A DNA stretch of 25,123 nt from an uncultured Bacilli bacterium (GTDB taxonomy: Bacteria > Bacillota_I > Bacilli_A > RF39 > UBA660): positions 1 to 25,123 of the forward strand of contig CANRME010000006.1 in NCBI GenBank assembly GCA_947631655.1, given 5' to 3'. Shown one piece after another: positions 6,005 through 15,334 of this stretch. The notes below the pieces were generated by a model that saw only the letters and a list, made by a program, of their open reading frames with translations, made no database searches and had not been told where the DNA came from. Each line of letters starts with the position of its first letter. Positions within the stretch are counted from its first letter, which is position 1. Made by a program: the position numbers and the translations under genes.

Positions 6005-7275
6005 TAATAACTCGCCTCCAATACTTGAGTAATTGCCTTGCTTATTGCGCTGTCAATATCTTGTTGTGTTGCTTTACCATTCCAATTAGCAATATCTTGT
6101 GTCGTTATCCCTTTAACGTGAGATGGAATAGTAGGGTCAGTTTCTTCTGTTAAGTATCCACTATCATTATCTAGTTCTGATACACTAGTTGGTATATCAG
6201 ATACGTTTGCTTTATTTTCTAATAATGCGTTCATACTTGTAGTCGTCGTATAATTAGTTAAATCATTTACTTCTTTTGTTATAAAAGAACTAACATTAGG
6301 AATTTCGCTCTTTAGTGCATATTTTGTGAGAACTTCAGTTAATTGACTTGCTATAGCACTATTCATAGCTTCAATAGTTGGATATTGACTCAAATCAATT
6401 TTTGTATTACCTACAACTACCCATTTATCGCTAACATAAAAACAAGCTAAATAATAATCATCATCTGTTATACTTGCTATTGATTGAATTTTAGCTCCAG
6501 TAATATCATATATTTGTACAGCAGACGTATTATTTTTTGAACTTTTTGTTGATATATTAGTCGCACTTAATGATAAATTACCTGGTTTAATTAAGTAAAT
6601 AGTTGTACCACTTATATGTTCAGTTGGTAATGTATCAACGATTTGAATTGATAAAGTAGATATACTTGCAATTTGCTTACCAATTTCTACTTTTAAATCT
6701 TCTGTAGCTTTTGTTATTTGCCCTGTTAGTTCTTCATTGGATGCTGTTATTTGTTCTTCTAATGTTGTTGTTTTGGTTGTTATATTCTCTTCCAGTTTAT
6801 TTGTTTTGGTTGTTATATCGTTTTCAAGAGTGGCAGTTGACGTAGTTATTTTTTCTTGTAGTTCTTCTGTAGCTTTTGTTATATTCGTTTGAAGTTCAGT
6901 TGTTTTTGTCGAAATATCTCCTTCTAGTTGTTCCGTTAATGTTCCAATATTACTAATTTGTTCATTAATATCTTGTTCAAACTTATCAGTTTTAGTAGTA
7001 ATACTTTCTTCTAATTCTGTTGTCTTTTTCGTAATATTTTGTTCTAATTCATTGGTTTTACTAGTTATGTTTTCCTCTAATGCTGTCGTTTTAGTTTGAA
7101 TACTACTTTCTAACTCTGTTTTAGCGTTATTTACATTTTCTAACGCTGTCGCTACATCACTTGTTGCTTTATCAGTTTGATTTTTAAACACATCAAAATT
7201 ATGGTTTAAATTATAAGCATTTAAAGGTGTTTTTTTACTAGGTAAATCTTCAAAAATTACTAATTCATTTTCCAT
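6004..7275 (-). CDS. Tail fibre with hendecad coiled-coil stalk
   Basis: This 423-residue protein has a short N-terminal anchor (~1-30), then a long coiled-coil stalk (~35-205). The stalk is built of 11-residue units of the type ELEENITSKTN, in two runs of about four and six. A globular segment follows (~210-300), then a C-terminal part with SELDNDSGYLTEETDP, a phrase common in phage tail collar and fibre proteins. It probably forms a trimeric fibre at the tail tip. The variable protein follows with a 1-nt overlap, which suggests that the two are made in fixed ratio and may assemble together. No enzymatic motif is visible. Confidence 0.8.
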   Translation of the reverse strand: MENELVIFEDLPSKKTPLNAYNLNHNFDVFKNQTDKATSDVATALENVNNAKTELESSIQTKTTALEENITSKTNELEQNITKKTTELEESITTKTDKFEQDINEQISNIGTLTEQLEGDISTKTTELQTNITKATEELQEKITTSTATLENDITTKTNKLEENITTKTTTLEEQITASNEELTGQITKATEDLKVEIGKQIASISTLSIQIVDTLPTEHISGTTIYLIKPGNLSLSATNISTKSSKNNTSAVQIYDITGAKIQSIASITDDDYYLACFYVSDKWVVVGNTKIDLSQYPTIEAMNSAIASQLTEVLTKYALKSEIPNVSSFITKEVNDLTNYTTTTSMNALLENKANVSDIPTSVSELDNDSGYLTEETDPTIPSHVKGITTQDIANWNGKATQQDIDSAISKAITQVLEASY

Positions 7276-7278
7276 ATT

Positions 7279-7482
7279 TTATTCTTCCTCCTTTTTTTCT
7301 AAATCTTCATTATATTTTTTTAAGGCTACATCTAATTCATTTTGTTCTATTAGAATTAAATCTTTTTCAATCCTATCTAAAATATATCGCAAGAAAAAAG
7401 CTGGTAATCCAACTTTATTTATTATCTTCACTATTTCTTCTTCAGTTTCTTTAATAGCAAGTATAATTGGTTTATCTTTCAT
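7279..7482 (-). CDS. Small phage tail-region protein, function unknown
   Basis: This 67-residue protein is highly charged, helical and ends in an acidic/lysine stretch (EDLEKKEEE). I do not recognise a family. It is translated behind an AAGGAGGATAA ribosome binding site, its start overlaps the end of the gene before it (ATGA), and it lies 3 nt before the fibre gene. The position between baseplate and fibre genes suggests a structural or assembly role. Confidence 0.7.
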   Translation of the reverse strand: MKDKPIILAIKETEEEIVKIINKVGLPAFFLRYILDRIEKDLILIEQNELDVALKKYNEDLEKKEEE

Positions 7483-7613
7483 TTATCCTCCTTAATTTCT
7501 TCTTTTTTCATAGTAGATAAATTAATTTTGAATTTAGTTACCTTTTTAGGTTCGTCTTTTTTTATTTTCTCATCATTATCTTGAGAAATATATATAGGTT
7601 CGTCTTTTTTCAT
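7479..7613 (-). CDS. 44-residue lysine-rich phage protein
   Basis: A very small ORF links two larger genes. Its ATG overlaps the stop codon of the 932-residue tail protein (TAATG) and its TGA overlaps the start of the next gene (ATGA). The product is rich in Lys, Asp and Glu and carries the phrase KKDEP twice. The stop-start overlaps imply translational coupling, which argues that it is real. Function unknown. Confidence 0.6.
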   Translation of the reverse strand: MKKDEPIYISQDNDEKIKKDEPKKVTKFKINLSTMKKEEIKEDK

Positions 7614-10411
7614 TAGTACACCTCCTCTGCATTATCTGGAACACTTGTAATCATTCCACTTCTTACTCCAATAGAGGATTTTTCTACTATTAAATTACCT
7701 TCTTCATCAACATCAATATTGGTTATTACATTAATGTTTTTATTATCAACTGTCTCGTAATTATTAGCTATTGCATTAGCCATATTAAAACCAGATAAGC
7801 TATAACCGTTTCCATATACATTTTTTGTAAAATATATTCCTTCTTGGTCTTTCCCAAATTTTCCTGCTCTTGCATAATACATTACAGAATAATAATTACT
7901 ACTAGAAGATGTTCTTTGAAACCACCCCATGTATGCACCACCACTGTCCAAACTAAATGCTAATGCTTTTTGAGAATTATCTTGAGCATAAAATTGAGAA
8001 CCTATATTTCCAACACTATATCCGTCTTGATAAAATGTTAAATCGTATTCGTCAAAATTTACTCTTAAGTTTCCACTTCTATATAAAGAAATTCCGTCAG
8101 TAGCCAATTGAACAACGCTTGAATTATTGTTAAAGCCTATTAAAACTTTATTATAATATTGTTGAACTAAACTTCCAAAATCGCCTTGGCTTACTTTCCC
8201 AGATATTTCACTTTCAGTTTGAGATATTCTACTATTAAACGTATCATTATTAACTTTCTTATTTATTTCTGTTGTTAAGCTATCTACTTTTTGAGTAATT
8301 GTACTATTAATGTCATTAACGTTATCCGTAATACTTTGAGTTATTTCGTCAACGGTTTGAGTAATTCTACTTTCAATATCAGTTATTTTTTCATCAGTAG
8401 TTTCTTGATATTTACTTACTGTTGATTCAATACTTTCCGTTGTTTGAATTATTTTAGAGTTTAACTCTTCTATTTGTCCATCGGTTGATTCTTTATAACT
8501 ATTTACTTCACTTGTTATGTCAGTAGCAGTTTGAGTAATCTTACTTTCTAAAGTCTCTGCACTTCCGTCAACATATTCTTGCATGTTTTTGACTTCTAAA
8601 TCGATTTTTTCGTTTGTTTGAGTAATTGAAGACTTTAATTCTACTTTTGTCGCAAATACTTCTGAATAATTAGTTTGGCCAAGCATCTCGCAGTAAATAT
8701 AACCAGAACTATAATCTTCTAATTCAACTAAATAATTTCCATTTTTAGTTTCAAGTAATGGGAAATCATACTCTTCGATTATAGGTTCTTCCAATTTATA
8801 TGGAATACCATTTTTAAATCCAACATTTTTTGTTATAGTGCATTTTTCCTTACCATAGGAATATTCTAAAATATCATATGTGTTTTCATTTAAAAAATAG
8901 AGTTCGGTAGGTATTTCATAACGCATTATATCTCCAGTAGTTATATTTTCTATTTTAAGCATACTAGGTTTTGTTCTAGTAAATGTGTCATAGTTAGGAT
9001 AAATACTACTACTTGGATAAGTAACAGCTATATGAACGTCGCCCTTACTATCATCTAAAAACATTTCATCGTTTGGGAATATTTCTTGATTAGGATATAA
9101 TTCTGCTATATCTTCAAAATACGGATGAATTTCTAATTTGAATAAATATCCTTCTCCAACATTATCTAAATTAAGTTTAGCTTCTGTGGTATCTCCTTTT
9201 ATGGTTAAATCTGTTATTTCCGACACTTCTTGCCTTATACCATCTATATCTATTTCTAATTGAGATATTTTTTCGTTTTGGCCTTCCACTTCTTCTACTA
9301 AACCAGTAATAGTATTGTTATTATGGTCAACTTGAAGCTTAACATTTCTCATTTCTTGTTTTTGGCTTCCTGCTAGATTATAATTTGTCGCCAAAGTATT
9401 TTGTGTATTGGCTCCAATTGTAGATTTTATCCGACTAGTATTTTCATAATTTAAAATAACACCTTTAAAAATTTTGTTATTTTTATCTATTATTTCTATC
9501 GTATCGTTTAAATCTAAATATGAACCATCAACAAAACCAGTTAAAGAGAAAGGGGTTAAATTTAATCCTAGAATATATTGTGCGACTCTTTCTATCATTT
9601 CTTCTCTATATAAGTCGACAAATGGATTATCTAAAATTTTCCACTCTACTTTATTTCCCTCGGCACTAGATGAATATACAATATCATCATCTATTCCGTC
9701 TTTACCTAAAATAATGGTATTTATAACTCCAAATTCATTTTCTCTAGTAAGATTTTCGTATCTTTTCCTATAGATAAAATGGTCGGTTGTTTGTTGGGAT
9801 TTAATAACTAAACCACCAGTTCTACTTATGAAAGCAATTCCACCGCCTATTTCAGCCATTCTACTTACTACTTCTCTATAAGTGCAATTTTCTAAAAAAT
9901 TTGGTTGTTTAAATTCATAATTATACCAATTAAATTCTTTTGTTTCTAAAGGTATTTCTAATTCTTCACATATTTCTTCTATTATTTCTAATCCAGTATG
10001 ATTAATGGACCAGTCTAACTTAGTCTCATATTTTGCGTCAAACTTTATGGTACGGTCTTGTATATTATTAAAAGATATAGTTCTTTTTGTAATATCGGTC
10101 GTTATTTTATCGGCTTCTGCGATAAAAACTCCTTGAGGGATATATTCTATCTCATTATTGACTAGTAATCCTTTAAAAACATAAATTTCTTTGTTCTCAA
10201 AATTTAACGAGTTGTCCATATCGTAAATATCAAATGAACAAGTTCTTATAGGGAAACTACCAATCATCTTTTCGGCACTATGTGATATTTTTGGTACGGT
10301 TTTAATAACTTTTCCAGTATATTCTATTCCGTCTACTACAATTTTACATTTTGGTACTAATGAAGTCTTATTTTCGATATATTGTTTATATTCTTCAGTT
10401 ATTTTATACAT
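7613..10411 (-). CDS. Tail-tip / baseplate protein (Tal-like)
   Basis: This 932-residue protein follows the distal tail gene, the usual place of the tail-associated protein that closes the tube and carries fibres. The N-terminal ~370 residues resemble the hub of siphophage tail-tip proteins (CKIVVDGIEYTG, SFPIRTCSFDIYD, GVFIAEADKIT). The middle (~375-620) is of unknown fold. Residues ~600-730 are a coiled coil with repeated ITQT units. The C-terminal ~170 residues are Gly/Ser/Tyr-rich and probably a trimeric head or chaperone-like domain. No peptidase or lysozyme motif was found, unlike many Tal proteins. Confidence 0.75.
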   Translation of the reverse strand: MYKITEEYKQYIENKTSLVPKCKIVVDGIEYTGKVIKTVPKISHSAEKMIGSFPIRTCSFDIYDMDNSLNFENKEIYVFKGLLVNNEIEYIPQGVFIAEADKITTDITKRTISFNNIQDRTIKFDAKYETKLDWSINHTGLEIIEEICEELEIPLETKEFNWYNYEFKQPNFLENCTYREVVSRMAEIGGGIAFISRTGGLVIKSQQTTDHFIYRKRYENLTRENEFGVINTIILGKDGIDDDIVYSSSAEGNKVEWKILDNPFVDLYREEMIERVAQYILGLNLTPFSLTGFVDGSYLDLNDTIEIIDKNNKIFKGVILNYENTSRIKSTIGANTQNTLATNYNLAGSQKQEMRNVKLQVDHNNNTITGLVEEVEGQNEKISQLEIDIDGIRQEVSEITDLTIKGDTTEAKLNLDNVGEGYLFKLEIHPYFEDIAELYPNQEIFPNDEMFLDDSKGDVHIAVTYPSSSIYPNYDTFTRTKPSMLKIENITTGDIMRYEIPTELYFLNENTYDILEYSYGKEKCTITKNVGFKNGIPYKLEEPIIEEYDFPLLETKNGNYLVELEDYSSGYIYCEMLGQTNYSEVFATKVELKSSITQTNEKIDLEVKNMQEYVDGSAETLESKITQTATDITSEVNSYKESTDGQIEELNSKIIQTTESIESTVSKYQETTDEKITDIESRITQTVDEITQSITDNVNDINSTITQKVDSLTTEINKKVNNDTFNSRISQTESEISGKVSQGDFGSLVQQYYNKVLIGFNNNSSVVQLATDGISLYRSGNLRVNFDEYDLTFYQDGYSVGNIGSQFYAQDNSQKALAFSLDSGGAYMGWFQRTSSSSNYYSVMYYARAGKFGKDQEGIYFTKNVYGNGYSLSGFNMANAIANNYETVDNKNINVITNIDVDEEGNLIVEKSSIGVRSGMITSVPDNAEEVY

Positions 10412-10415
10412 AATG

Positions 10416-10793
10416 TCATCCTACATTATCTACATCCATTTGGATAAATCTTATTTGAAATGGTTCAGCGATCATTTCGTCATTAACTTTTTTTGCTTTT
10501 ACTACATCACCGACTACATACATTGTTTTAGTTACAAAGTCCATTTCCTTTAAATCGTAATAATATAATTCTCCACTAGTTTTTTCTAATAACTTTAAAA
10601 TTTTAGATATTTGTTCTTTGCCACGATAATCTTTAAAATCGTAAGAAACTTTATTAGTTAGTCCTACAACGTCTCTATACATTGTTCCGTCATCGCTTCG
10701 CCCAGAATTTTCACTATCTAATTGTGAATATTCGTATCCAATATCATCGGCACAAAAAACAACACCATCAAATTTAAACTCCGTGTCTTTCAA
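10416..10793 (-). CDS. Minor tail protein between tape measure and tail tip
   Basis: This 125-residue protein occupies the distal-tail (Dit) position, directly before the tail-tip gene with a 4-nt gap. It contains FKFDGVVF, then VSYDFKDYRGKEQISKIL and a beta-rich C-terminal half. The short length corresponds to a small tail protein family (DUF6711-like) rather than to a full two-domain Dit. It would form the ring that joins tube and baseplate. The assignment rests on synteny and general resemblance. Confidence 0.65.
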   Translation of the reverse strand: MKDTEFKFDGVVFCADDIGYEYSQLDSENSGRSDDGTMYRDVVGLTNKVSYDFKDYRGKEQISKILKLLEKTSGELYYYDLKEMDFVTKTMYVVGDVVKAKKVNDEMIAEPFQIRFIQMDVDNVG

Positions 10794-10832
10794 TTAATAT
10801 CTCTCCCTTCTAAAAAAGAAAGAGAAATATCA

Positions 10833-13800
10833 TTAAACTAATAACAATATTTCTCCTGCATCAATTTCGGCTTGATTTATTTTTCTTATAATTTTTTTGC
10901 CATCTTCATACTTAACATTTATTGTTAATTCTAATTCTTGTTTAGAATTACCATTATTAGTATCATTAATGGCTCGTACCACTTGACCATAAATCTTGCT
11001 TTCTGGGGCAATAATTTCTCCTTCTCGTGTATTATCACCAACAATACTTAATTGTGGTTCATTTGGTGGAACCCAAGCACCTTGAGCGAGTTTTGGAATT
11101 TTTGGTATATTTATTCCCTTGCCACCGACAACTGGAACCCAATCGGGTACTTTTATTTTGTTTATTCCAGAAATAAATCCGTTAATTATATCTATTATAA
11201 AATTAATTGGTGATTTTATTATTCCGACTAAACCATCTACTATATTTTTAAAAATAGATTTTACTCCATCCCAAGCTTTTTTCCAATTACCAGTAAAAAT
11301 TCCTGTAATGAAGTCAATAATTCCTCCGAAAATTCCGATAATACTTCCAACTACGTCAGAAATAGTTCCTAAAATAGTTCCCATTACACCAATTATAGTG
11401 CTTGATATTTGACTCCATACTGGTGCTAAAATCTCTAATAAGAACTTAACAATAGGGTCTATGAATTTATTATAAATTTCTAATGCATCATTTACTAAAG
11501 TACCAACAAAATCGCCAACTTTTTCAACCAATTTACTAATATGTTCATCCCATAGCCAACTTAAAGTTTCTAAAAAAGGTGTAACTATTGGCTCAATAAC
11601 ATTGTCCCAAATACTTTGGAATAAACCTATAATGTTTGTCACGAACTCTCCTATATTATTAACTAAAGGAGCTCCGTGTTCATCCCATAAAGTAACTAAA
11701 ATTTGGCTAAAATCTGACCATGCTGTTGTCATATATTGTATTGCTGGGTCAATAGCTCCCATCCAAATAGAATTAAACAAATTGGCCACACCAGTTATGA
11801 TAGGTTGTCCCCACGTTTCTATTCCACTTTGGATAGTCGTCCAAAAATTAGTCCATAATAAGCTCATATTAGATAATGTGTTACCTACACTTGATTTGAT
11901 ATTGTCCCAAGTTGTTTGAATATTTTTCCAAAGGTTTGAACCTAATGTTGTCCAAAAATTCAACAAGAATTTTCCGTATGTTGTAACTGCACCAACAAAT
12001 GCTTGAACTGGAGAAGAATCCCAAATATTTGCAAAAGCAGTTTTTATTTTATTAGCAACTTCTAACAACCCCGAACTTGTCTCCTCAGCTTGTATTAAAG
12101 AACTATTATCAATACTTGGAGAAGAGACTCCTCCAGATGCAGAAGAACTATCACTAGACGTAGAATTTTTATTAGTATTTAATACATTAATTTCATCTAC
12201 ATTAGCAAAAGCTTTATTAACTTCTTTTGCAGCTTTTTTAGCAGCACTACCTGTTGCTGCTATATCTTTAGCAGTATCAACAGCATTGCTTCCTAACCCA
12301 GAGATATTTGAACTTCCTTTTGAAACAACATTTGGCATTTCTAAACCGAAAACCTTAAGTAATGCTTGTATTGAGTTAAATAATCTTGTAATTGCACTTA
12401 TTGCTCCATTTATTATAGGAATAAACAATTGTGCTAAAGGTGCAACCACTTTCCCGATTGCAACAGTCATTTGATTAAAATTAAATTTTAATTGTTGGAT
12501 TTGACCAGCAAATGTCTTAGTATAAGATGCTGCATCGCCAACTTGAAATTTAGTTTCTTGCATTATACCATTGTATTCGGCCTCGATTTTTTGAGCTTGT
12601 GTCATAGCTGATGTAGTTGTATTATGCGCTGCTGCCCATTCTTCCCACATTTTAGCTACGTTTTTAGTAACACCAGCATTATCACATTTTGTTACTTTTA
12701 TATTTTCATATAAAAAGGCATAGTCATTTCTGCTATGCTCTCATATTTCATTTTTAGATTATATTATGAGTTCGGACTGTATATCAAACTTATTATTTTT
12801 TAGAATGTTCTTTTGCGTGGCATTTAGAACATAAAGTTAAGCCATTATCAACATCAAATATTAATTCGGGATAATGTACTACATCTTTTTTGTGATGTGC
12901 GTGTAATAAATTTGTTTTATTTCCACATTTTTGACAAGTATAATCATCTCTTTTTAATACTTGTTCTCTCCAATTTTTGTATTCTCTTTTTGCCATCATA
13001 GAAGATTTCCAATTAGTTTTGCCACCGTGCCAGTTATAATGTTTATAACCTAACATCATTTGTGATTGCCAATCATTTCTACATTTCTTTGAGCAAAACT
13101 TTGCTTTGTCTCTAGTAGAATAGTAGGTTTTAAATAACTTTCCACATTGTTCACAACTTACTTCTACTTGCGAATATCTAGGACTATTTTCCCCTGATAC
13201 TTCTTTAGAGTGTAATTTATAATATTCAATTTGGCAATTTCTATTACAAAAATTTTTATTCCATTTATCTATAAACTGTTTTTCTTTTAAAATTTCTTTA
13301 CCACAATAATCACATATAGTTTTTACTTTAGTTCTGTTACCATTTTTATAATTGCAAGCATTTTCACCAACTAAATATTTACTTCTGTATTCGTATGTAC
13401 ATTTGCGACTACAAAAGTTTTGTTTACTCTTTCTTGCATTATATTCTTTATTACAATTCTTACATATTTTAAGCATTTTATCACCTACTAATATTATATT
13501 ATAAAGGGTTATAAAATGCAAATGCTATTTATTTAATAATAAGTTCCCCTTGTCAGTCTCTAGCACGCATTAATCAATTGGCGTGTCGGTCTTGTCCATC
13601 TCTGGGTTTTAACCGAAATTCGGGTTAACGCACTAACAAATCGCTTTATTAGTGGGCTGATAAATTTAACCAATATGCTGTTTTCATTTTTTAAACCTTC
13701 TGTAGCAGATACTACTGCCTCTCCTAAATCATAAGAAGCTTGTCTACCGAAAGCTGCACTATCTTTTAATCTAGTCATTACGTCCTCTATCTGTGAGGTA

Positions 13801-14162
13801 TCATAACCTCTAGCTAAAAGGTTTTTATATGCTGTAGCAGTTTCTTCTATTGATACTAAACCATCTTTGGTGTATTCTTCTACAAACTTTTGAGCTTGAG
13901 AAAAGGAATTGCCAGTTCCTTGTACAATACTATTTAAACCAGTAAAAGCACTCTGTACTTTACTAGCACTGTCTATACAAGTTTTTGTAAAACTTGCTAC
14001 TTGTTTTACTGCAAAAGCTCCTAAAATAAATCCTCCTACTTTTTTCATCGTAGAAGAAAAAGCACTTTCAGTTCCTTTTAAATTTGAATTTAATTGTTTA
14101 TTATAATTTTTATCATTTAATTCCAAATCTATTTGAACTCTACCAGCACTTTCTTTTGCCAT
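10833..14162 (-). CDS. Tape measure protein, split by a group I intron
   Basis: Two exons (14162-13669 and 12684-10833) join in frame to give ~781 residues. Exon 1 ends ...GLKNENSILV and exon 2 opens DNAGVTKNVAKMWEEW, which restores a phrase standard in TP901-type tape measure proteins. Read without splicing, exon 1 runs ~36 codons into the intron and stops at 13560. The N-terminal part is helical; the centre (exon 2) has repeated Trp-rich hydrophobic segments (FWTTLGSNLW, LWDEH); the end has the usual GAWVPPNEPQLSIVGDNTREGEIIAPE motif. The protein sets tail length and helps DNA exit. ATG at 14162 is chosen because AGGTGG precedes it; an in-frame GTG at 14174 overlaps that site. It is short for the family, implying a modest tail. 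Confidence 0.9.
12685..13668 (-). mobile_element. Group I self-splicing intron in the tape measure gene
   Basis: Intron of 984 nt. The 5' exon ends in T (13669) and the intron ends in G (12685), the group I rule, and this cut is the one that restores the reading frame. Core pieces are visible on the minus strand: an R-like segment CTAGAGACTGACAAGG (near 13560-13545) and an S-like segment GATATACAGTCCGAACTC (near 12785-12768), whose GACTG/CAGTC make P7. Also seen are a P2-like hairpin CACTAA/TTAGTG, and terminal hairpins CTCATA/TATGAG, GCATAG/CTATGC and TTTTATAT-GAAA-ATATAAAA (P9 region). The HNH gene lies between R and S, as if inserted in the P8 loop. P1 and the internal guide sequence are not settled. 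Confidence 0.88.
12793..13476 (-). CDS. Intron-encoded HNH homing endonuclease
   Basis: This 227-residue protein is encoded inside the group I intron. Three zinc-knuckle pairs of the form CxxC...FCxxxC span residues ~5-26, 55-81 and 108-132, and probably bind DNA. The C-terminal HNH nuclease domain has CQKC (181-184), HAHH (192-195), DVDNGLTLC with Asn211, and CSKCH (216-220). Such enzymes cut intronless alleles of the host gene and so spread the intron; the target is expected to be the uninterrupted tape measure gene at the exon junction. The ATG at 13476 is preferred because AGGTGATAAA lies before it; the frame is open 45 nt further upstream. Confidence 0.92.
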   Translation of the reverse strand: MLKICKNCNKEYNARKSKQNFCSRKCTYEYRSKYLVGENACNYKNGNRTKVKTICDYCGKEILKEKQFIDKWNKNFCNRNCQIEYYKLHSKEVSGENSPRYSQVEVSCEQCGKLFKTYYSTRDKAKFCSKKCRNDWQSQMMLGYKHYNWHGGKTNWKSSMMAKREYKNWREQVLKRDDYTCQKCGNKTNLLHAHHKKDVVHYPELIFDVDNGLTLCSKCHAKEHSKK

Positions 14163-14174
14163 ATATCTCACCAC

Positions 14175-14512
14175 CTATCCAAACATTTTTGAAAATACTT
14201 TTGAAATATCTTCTGTTTTTAAATAAATCTTATTTTTTTCTTTTTGTTTTGCTCTAAATTGATTCCATTCACTACGAATTTTCTTTTCATTAGCAGTCAT
14301 TTCTCTGATTTTTTTAGGATTTCTTTCACTTCTAATTTGTACAGTGTATCCTAAAGGTGTATCACCATTTAATCCAGACAATAATTGTCTAAACTCTTGG
14401 CAAGAAATATTTTCGTATTCATTGTGTAATCTTATTCCATATTGTTGAGCAAAACTAGAGACTATTAAATCCCAGTCGAACTTCATATCATAAAAAGTTT
14501 CTGGGACTATTA
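14175..14512 (-). CDS. Tail assembly chaperone T segment (made as GT fusion by -1 frameshift)
   Basis: This frame runs from the slippery site to a stop at 14175, giving ~112 residues after the shift. An internal ATG at 14486 has no ribosome binding site (AACTTTTTATGAT precedes it), so the segment is probably made only as the ~221-residue GT product. It is basic and helical (SERNPKKIREMTANEKKIRSEW). In lambda-like and many Gram-positive siphophages GT brings the tape measure to the major tail protein through its T part. The neighbours here, major tail protein and tape measure, fit exactly. Confidence 0.8.
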
Positions 14513-14839
14513 GTTTTTTCTTTCTTTAGCTGCTTTTTGAAGTTCTTTAGGGTCTTCTCCTGTTATTGCTCCTAATATGCAATAAGTTAAGTAAATAAAG
14601 TTACTCACTGGTAAATCCATCTTTTGAACTTCTTTTGCAGATTCTTCTCCTAGAGCTAGTTCAAATATTTTGTTTGTTTTTTCGTCTTCTTTTAAACTTG
14701 CGTTTTCTTGAACTTCTTGGATTTTTTCAAAAGTAGATTGTCTATCATCTACTGTATAAAGCTTATCTCCTATTTTTAATTGTGGATGATTATCACCAGT
14801 TAGTATCTCTTTAGTGATACCCGTATCTATAATTCTCAT
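14510..14839 (-). CDS. Tail assembly chaperone G
   Basis: This 109-residue acidic protein lies between major tail protein and tape measure. It starts behind a GGAGG site. The N-terminal half is beta-rich (GDKLYTVDDRQSTF), the C-terminal half helical, ending ELQKAAKERKN. The last codons AAA AAC TAA contain the frameshift heptamer. G proteins coat the tape measure during tail tube assembly and leave before the tail is complete. I do not see a specific named family beyond position, size and the frameshift. Confidence 0.8.
   Translation of the reverse strand: MRIIDTGITKEILTGDNHPQLKIGDKLYTVDDRQSTFEKIQEVQENASLKEDEKTNKIFELALGEESAKEVQKMDLPVSNFIYLTYCILGAITGEDPKELQKAAKERKN
14513..14519 (-). promoter_or_regulatory. 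Programmed -1 frameshift site (A AAA AAC)
   Basis: The minus-strand heptamer AAAAAAC is in the correct phase (A AAA AAC, then TAA). A -1 slip gives CTA ATA GTC and reads without a stop into the frame of 14175-14512, including MKFDWD. The heptamer matches the X XXY YYZ pattern of bacterial -1 sites. No strong downstream stem-loop was evident. Confidence 0.88.
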
Positions 14840-14863
14840 ATTATTTTCCTCCTTATATAAAAA

Positions 14864-14895
14864 ATAAGGGTAAAGATATTAAAATCCTTACCCTT
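14864..14895 (-). terminator. Attenuating terminator after the major tail gene
   Basis: On the minus strand AAGGGTAAGGAT (14895-14884) pairs with ATCTTTACCCTT (14877-14866) through one G-T wobble, and ATTTTTT follows. The stem overlaps the stop codon of the major tail gene. Partial termination would raise the dose of upstream capsid and tube proteins over the tape measure and tail tip. Confidence 0.8.
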
Positions 14896-15325
14896 CTTTT
14901 GGTGTATATTTAGGTTTTCCTTTACCAGTTAAATCACCGCTTAAAGGTGCTACGTCTGTAGCTGCACCTAATAAGTCAGTTAATCCTACTACTGCTGTAA
15001 ATTCTAAAGTTGATTCATCAGGAAAAGTTACTTTAAAATCCGCTTCTGCATCTTTCCCTATATTGTATCTTAAACCATCAATATAATCATTTCCAGCATC
15101 TCCAACAGTTCTTTTACCGCTAAAAGAACCACTTAATGCTTTAGCTGTTAATAACGCATTTTGCCATCCGTTATCGTTAATTGAATACCAAGTTTCGGTA
15201 TTATTTTCTACACTGATATTCAATTCTTCTAAGTCAGCTATTGGGGCATATGATTCTCCATCGGTTTTTACTTCAACCTTACATTGGCTTACTGCATATT
15301 GCCCTGCTGTGAATTTAGTATCCAT
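14888..15325 (-). CDS. Major tail (tube) protein
   Basis: This 145-residue, beta-rich, acidic protein lies directly upstream of the G/GT chaperones, the standard place of the tube protein. Recognisable parts are the N-terminal QYAVSQCKVEVKTDG, the central GKRTVGDAGNDYIDGLRYNIG (typical of TP901-1-type tail proteins) and FKVTFPDESTLEFTAVV. Hexamers of this protein stack into the tail tube. A terminator overlaps its stop codon. The ribosome binding site AGGTAGGAAAG is close to the ATG. Confidence 0.88.
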   Translation of the reverse strand: MDTKFTAGQYAVSQCKVEVKTDGESYAPIADLEELNISVENNTETWYSINDNGWQNALLTAKALSGSFSGKRTVGDAGNDYIDGLRYNIGKDAEADFKVTFPDESTLEFTAVVGLTDLLGAATDVAPLSGDLTGKGKPKYTPKEG

Positions 15326-15334
15326 ATTTCTTTC

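Noticed and set aside
6004..7275. A second DGR variable repeat in the fibre or another tail gene
   Set aside because: No segment resembling the template repeat (GGGCTGGCTCCGG block with Asn-rich codons upstream) was seen outside 4762-4865.
13560..14174. Tape measure gene broken by a frameshift (pseudogene)
   Set aside because: The frame is restored exactly by group I splicing, and the inserted segment carries intron core elements and its own homing nuclease.
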